DNA from: an uncultured Collinsella sp.
GTDB taxonomy: Bacteria > Actinomycetota > Coriobacteriia > Coriobacteriales > Coriobacteriaceae
Assembly (NCBI GenBank): GCA_937989795.1
Contig: CALKBB010000045.1
Location: forward strand, 1 to 7,686
Direction: 5' to 3'
DNA length: 7,686 nt
This document shows positions 5,595 through 7,686 of the stretch, in pieces (within the stretch, counting starts at the first letter, position 1; the number at the start of each line of letters is the position of its first letter). The notes beneath the pieces are model-generated. The model was not told where the DNA came from. It did no database searches and was given only the letters and a program-made list of their open reading frames with translations. The translations under genes were made by a program, and so were the position numbers.

Positions 5595-7686
5595 GTGGCA
5601 CAAAAGCCCCAGGACGCTCAGCACAACCAGCACGGCAAGCATGCCCAGCGCGGCCAGCAGCAAAAGCGCGGCGGTAAGACGCAGGGCTCGCGACCCACGC
5701 ATGCCCCGGCGGCGCCCGCCCGTCCCTGGCACCCGGGCCGCGATAAGTTCCTCCCTGTCAGCCGCGCCGACATGGACGCGCGTGGCTGGGACCAGTGCGA
5801 CTTTGTCTACGTCTGCGGCGACGCTTACGTGGACCACCCTAGCTTTGGTATGGCCATCATCAGCCGCGTCCTCGACGCGCATGGCTACAAGGTGGGCATC
5901 ATCTGCCAGCCCGACTGGACCGATCCCGCCAGCATCACCGTGCTCGGCGAGCCGCGCCTGGGCTTTCTCGTCAGCGCCGGCAACATGGACTCCATGGTCA
6001 ACCACTATTCGGTGACCAAGCACCGCCGCCACACCGATGCCTATACCCCCGGTGGCGAGGAGGGTCACCGCCCCAACCGTGCCGTCACGGTCTACGGCAA
6101 CCTCATCCGTCAGACGTTCAAGGACGCCCCCATCATCATCGGCGGCATCGAAGCGAGCCTGCGCCGCCTGGCCCACTACGACTACTGGCAGGACAAGCTC
6201 AAGCGCTCGGTACTGCTCGACTCGGGCGCCGACATCCTCATCTACGGCATGGGCGAGCACGCGATCGTCGAGATCGCCGACGCGCTCGACGCGGGACTGC
6301 CCGTCGATCAGATCACCTATATCAACGGCATCGTCTACCGCACCAGCTCGCTCGACGAGGTCTACGACTACGACCTGCTGCCCAGCTGGGACGACCTTGC
6401 CGCCGACAAGCTCAACTACGCGCGCAGCTTTAACGTGCAGCAGCAGAATATGGACCCCATCACCGGACATCGCCTGGTAGAGCCCTACCCCAACAGCGTC
6501 TATGTGGTGCAGAACCCGCCGTCGGCGACGTTAACGACCGATGAGATGGACGAGGTGGCCGAACTCCCCTACGCACGCGATTGGCATCCCGACTACGACG
6601 CGGCAGGCGGCGTGCCGGCCTTTGCCGAGATCAAGTTTTCCATTAGCTCCAACCGCGGGTGCTTTGGCGAGTGCTCGTTTTGCGCCCTCACCTTCCACCA
6701 GGGCCGTGTGCTGCAGATGCGCAGCCACGATTCGATCATGCGCGAGGCCGAGCTGCTCACGCGCGACCCCGAGTTTAAGGGCTACATCAACGACGTGGGC
6801 GGGCCGACGGCCAACTTTAGCCGCCCTGCCTGCGACAAGCAGCTCAAGCACGGCGTGTGCAAGAACAAGCGCTGCCTGTGGCCGAGCGTATGCAAGAACA
6901 TGGTGGTCGACGAGAGCGGCTACACGCAGTTGCTGCGCGACCTGCGCCAGCTACCGGGCGTTAAAAAGGTCTTCGTGCGCAGCGGCATCCGCTTCGACTA
7001 CACCATGGCCGATGCCTCGGACGAGTTTTTGCGCGAGCTGCTGGAGCATCATGTCTCTGGCCAGCTGCGCGTAGCGCCCGAGCACGTGAGCGATGCGGTG
7101 CTGTCTGTGATGGGCAAGCCGAGCCGCGCTGTCTACGACGCGTTCTGCCGCAAATTTGAACGATTGAACCGTGAATACGGACTCAAACAGTACGTAGTGC
7201 CGTATCTGATCTCGAGCCACCCCGGTTCAACGATGAAGGAAGCCGTGGATCTTGCCGAGGCCGTGCGAGACATGGGCTACATGCCCGAGCAGGTGCAGGA
7301 CTTCTACCCCACGCCATCCACCATGTCGACCTGCATGTACTACACCGGCGTTGATCCGCGCACCATGGAGCCGATCTATGTGGCGCGCGACCCGCACGAG
7401 AAGGCCATGCAGCGCGCACTCATCCAGTATCGCAAGCCCGAGAACTACAAGCTCGTGCGCGAGGCGCTAGAGAAAGCCGGGCGTCGCGATTTGATCGGCT
7501 ACACCAAGCATTGCCTGATTCGCCCCGTGCCGCCACGCCCGGGCGAGACATCTGCCAGCGGCGGACATGGCACCGGTAAGAAGGGCGGCAAGGGCCACGG
7601 TGGCGCTGGAGCCAAGGGGCCCAAGGGCAACAAGGGGCACGGCGGCATGTCGCGCGCGCAGAACACCGCAGGCCGCAACCGCGCCG
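5595..7686 (+). CDS. ygiQ: YgiQ-family radical SAM protein (3' end beyond window)
   Basis: A large radical SAM protein of the YgiQ/UPF0313 family, open for 697 codons to the window edge with no stop; its reaction is unknown. Residues 1-48 are a Gln/Lys/Arg/Gly-rich leader. The family N-terminal domain follows from about 50 (FLPVSRADMDARGWDQCD, GDAYVDHPSFG, GGIEASLRRLAHYDYW). The radical SAM core has CFGECSFC, cysteines 356, 360 and 363, which would bind the SAM-reactive [4Fe-4S] cluster. A second Cys-rich stretch, Cys413, 422, 427 and 433 (CLWPSVC), follows GGPTANFSRPAC. The C-terminal DUF3362-type block contains QDFYPTPSTMSTCMYYTG (567-584) and a basic Gly/Lys/His tail with KGGKGHGG (663-670) and KGNKGHGG (677-684). 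Start: GTG with GGGAGG (5585-5590) only four bases upstream. The next in-frame ATG (codon 60) lies inside the conserved domain. Only a few residues are probably missing. Confidence 0.93.
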   Translation, partial: MAQKPQDAQHNQHGKHAQRGQQQKRGGKTQGSRPTHAPAAPARPWHPGRDKFLPVSRADMDARGWDQCDFVYVCGDAYVDHPSFGMAIISRVLDAHGYKVGIICQPDWTDPASITVLGEPRLGFLVSAGNMDSMVNHYSVTKHRRHTDAYTPGGEEGHRPNRAVTVYGNLIRQTFKDAPIIIGGIEASLRRLAHYDYWQDKLKRSVLLDSGADILIYGMGEHAIVEIADALDAGLPVDQITYINGIVYRTSSLDEVYDYDLLPSWDDLAADKLNYARSFNVQQQNMDPITGHRLVEPYPNSVYVVQNPPSATLTTDEMDEVAELPYARDWHPDYDAAGGVPAFAEIKFSISSNRGCFGECSFCALTFHQGRVLQMRSHDSIMREAELLTRDPEFKGYINDVGGPTANFSRPACDKQLKHGVCKNKRCLWPSVCKNMVVDESGYTQLLRDLRQLPGVKKVFVRSGIRFDYTMADASDEFLRELLEHHVSGQLRVAPEHVSDAVLSVMGKPSRAVYDAFCRKFERLNREYGLKQYVVPYLISSHPGSTMKEAVDLAEAVRDMGYMPEQVQDFYPTPSTMSTCMYYTGVDPRTMEPIYVARDPHEKAMQRALIQYRKPENYKLVREALEKAGRRDLIGYTKHCLIRPVPPRPGETSASGGHGTGKKGGKGHGGAGAKGPKGNKGHGGMSRAQNTAGRNRA

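Noticed and set aside
5577..6470. 297-codon open frame antisense to ygiQ
   Set aside because: Low-complexity Val/Ala/Asp composition that exactly overlaps conserved YgiQ coding sequence. It is a GC-rich shadow.
1..7686. CRISPR array, tRNA/rRNA, toxin-antitoxin, phage or defence genes
   Set aside because: No regularly spaced repeats, no cloverleaf-like sequence, and no small gene pair or family hallmark was found on either strand.

Overview
The window is about 7.7 kb of GC-rich bacterial DNA. It holds six protein-coding genes, two of which run off the window edges, and a set of structured intergenic spacers. Gene content and protein style suggest a gut Coriobacteriia-type actinobacterium, most likely Collinsella or a close relative. 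Supporting signs are the FucO-type dehydrogenase, the CPxxD-bearing MnmA, the DUF1275 protein and the GGGACTG-core palindromes. This is inference from sequence style; no marker gene is present. There is no defence island, prophage, CRISPR array, tRNA or rRNA.

Layout, left to right. (1) The 3' end of cysK (+) is followed by a 180-bp spacer with an extended -10 promoter element and, directly after it, a strong hairpin with a U-tract. Next comes mnmA (+), the tRNA 2-thiouridylase. Cysteine synthesis and tRNA sulfuration are linked through cysteine-derived sulfur. (2) A convergent spacer carries a 63-bp near-perfect palindrome (REP/MITE-like) and a separate terminator-type hairpin. (3) Three minus-strand genes follow, each with its own 3' structure. 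They are an M42-family metallopeptidase, a lactaldehyde reductase (fucO-like) iron-dependent alcohol dehydrogenase, and a DUF1275/YoaK-like membrane protein. An 84-bp nested inverted repeat lies between fucO and the peptidase. A second GGGACTG-core palindrome and an intrinsic terminator lie between the DUF1275 gene and fucO. A LacI/GalR-type dyad lies upstream of fucO. (4) Divergent from DUF1275 is a large YgiQ-type radical SAM gene (+). It starts at a GTG at 5595 and is still open at the window end after 697 codons. A perfect 12-bp inverted repeat abuts its putative -10 element.

The genes look like independent single-gene units (housekeeping plus fermentation), not one pathway. FucO would reduce lactaldehyde to 1,2-propanediol during fucose or rhamnose fermentation, but no other fuc or rha gene is visible. 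I see no undescribed multi-gene system. The items most worth a second look are the intergenic dyads and palindromes and the function-unknown YgiQ protein with its extra cysteine cluster.
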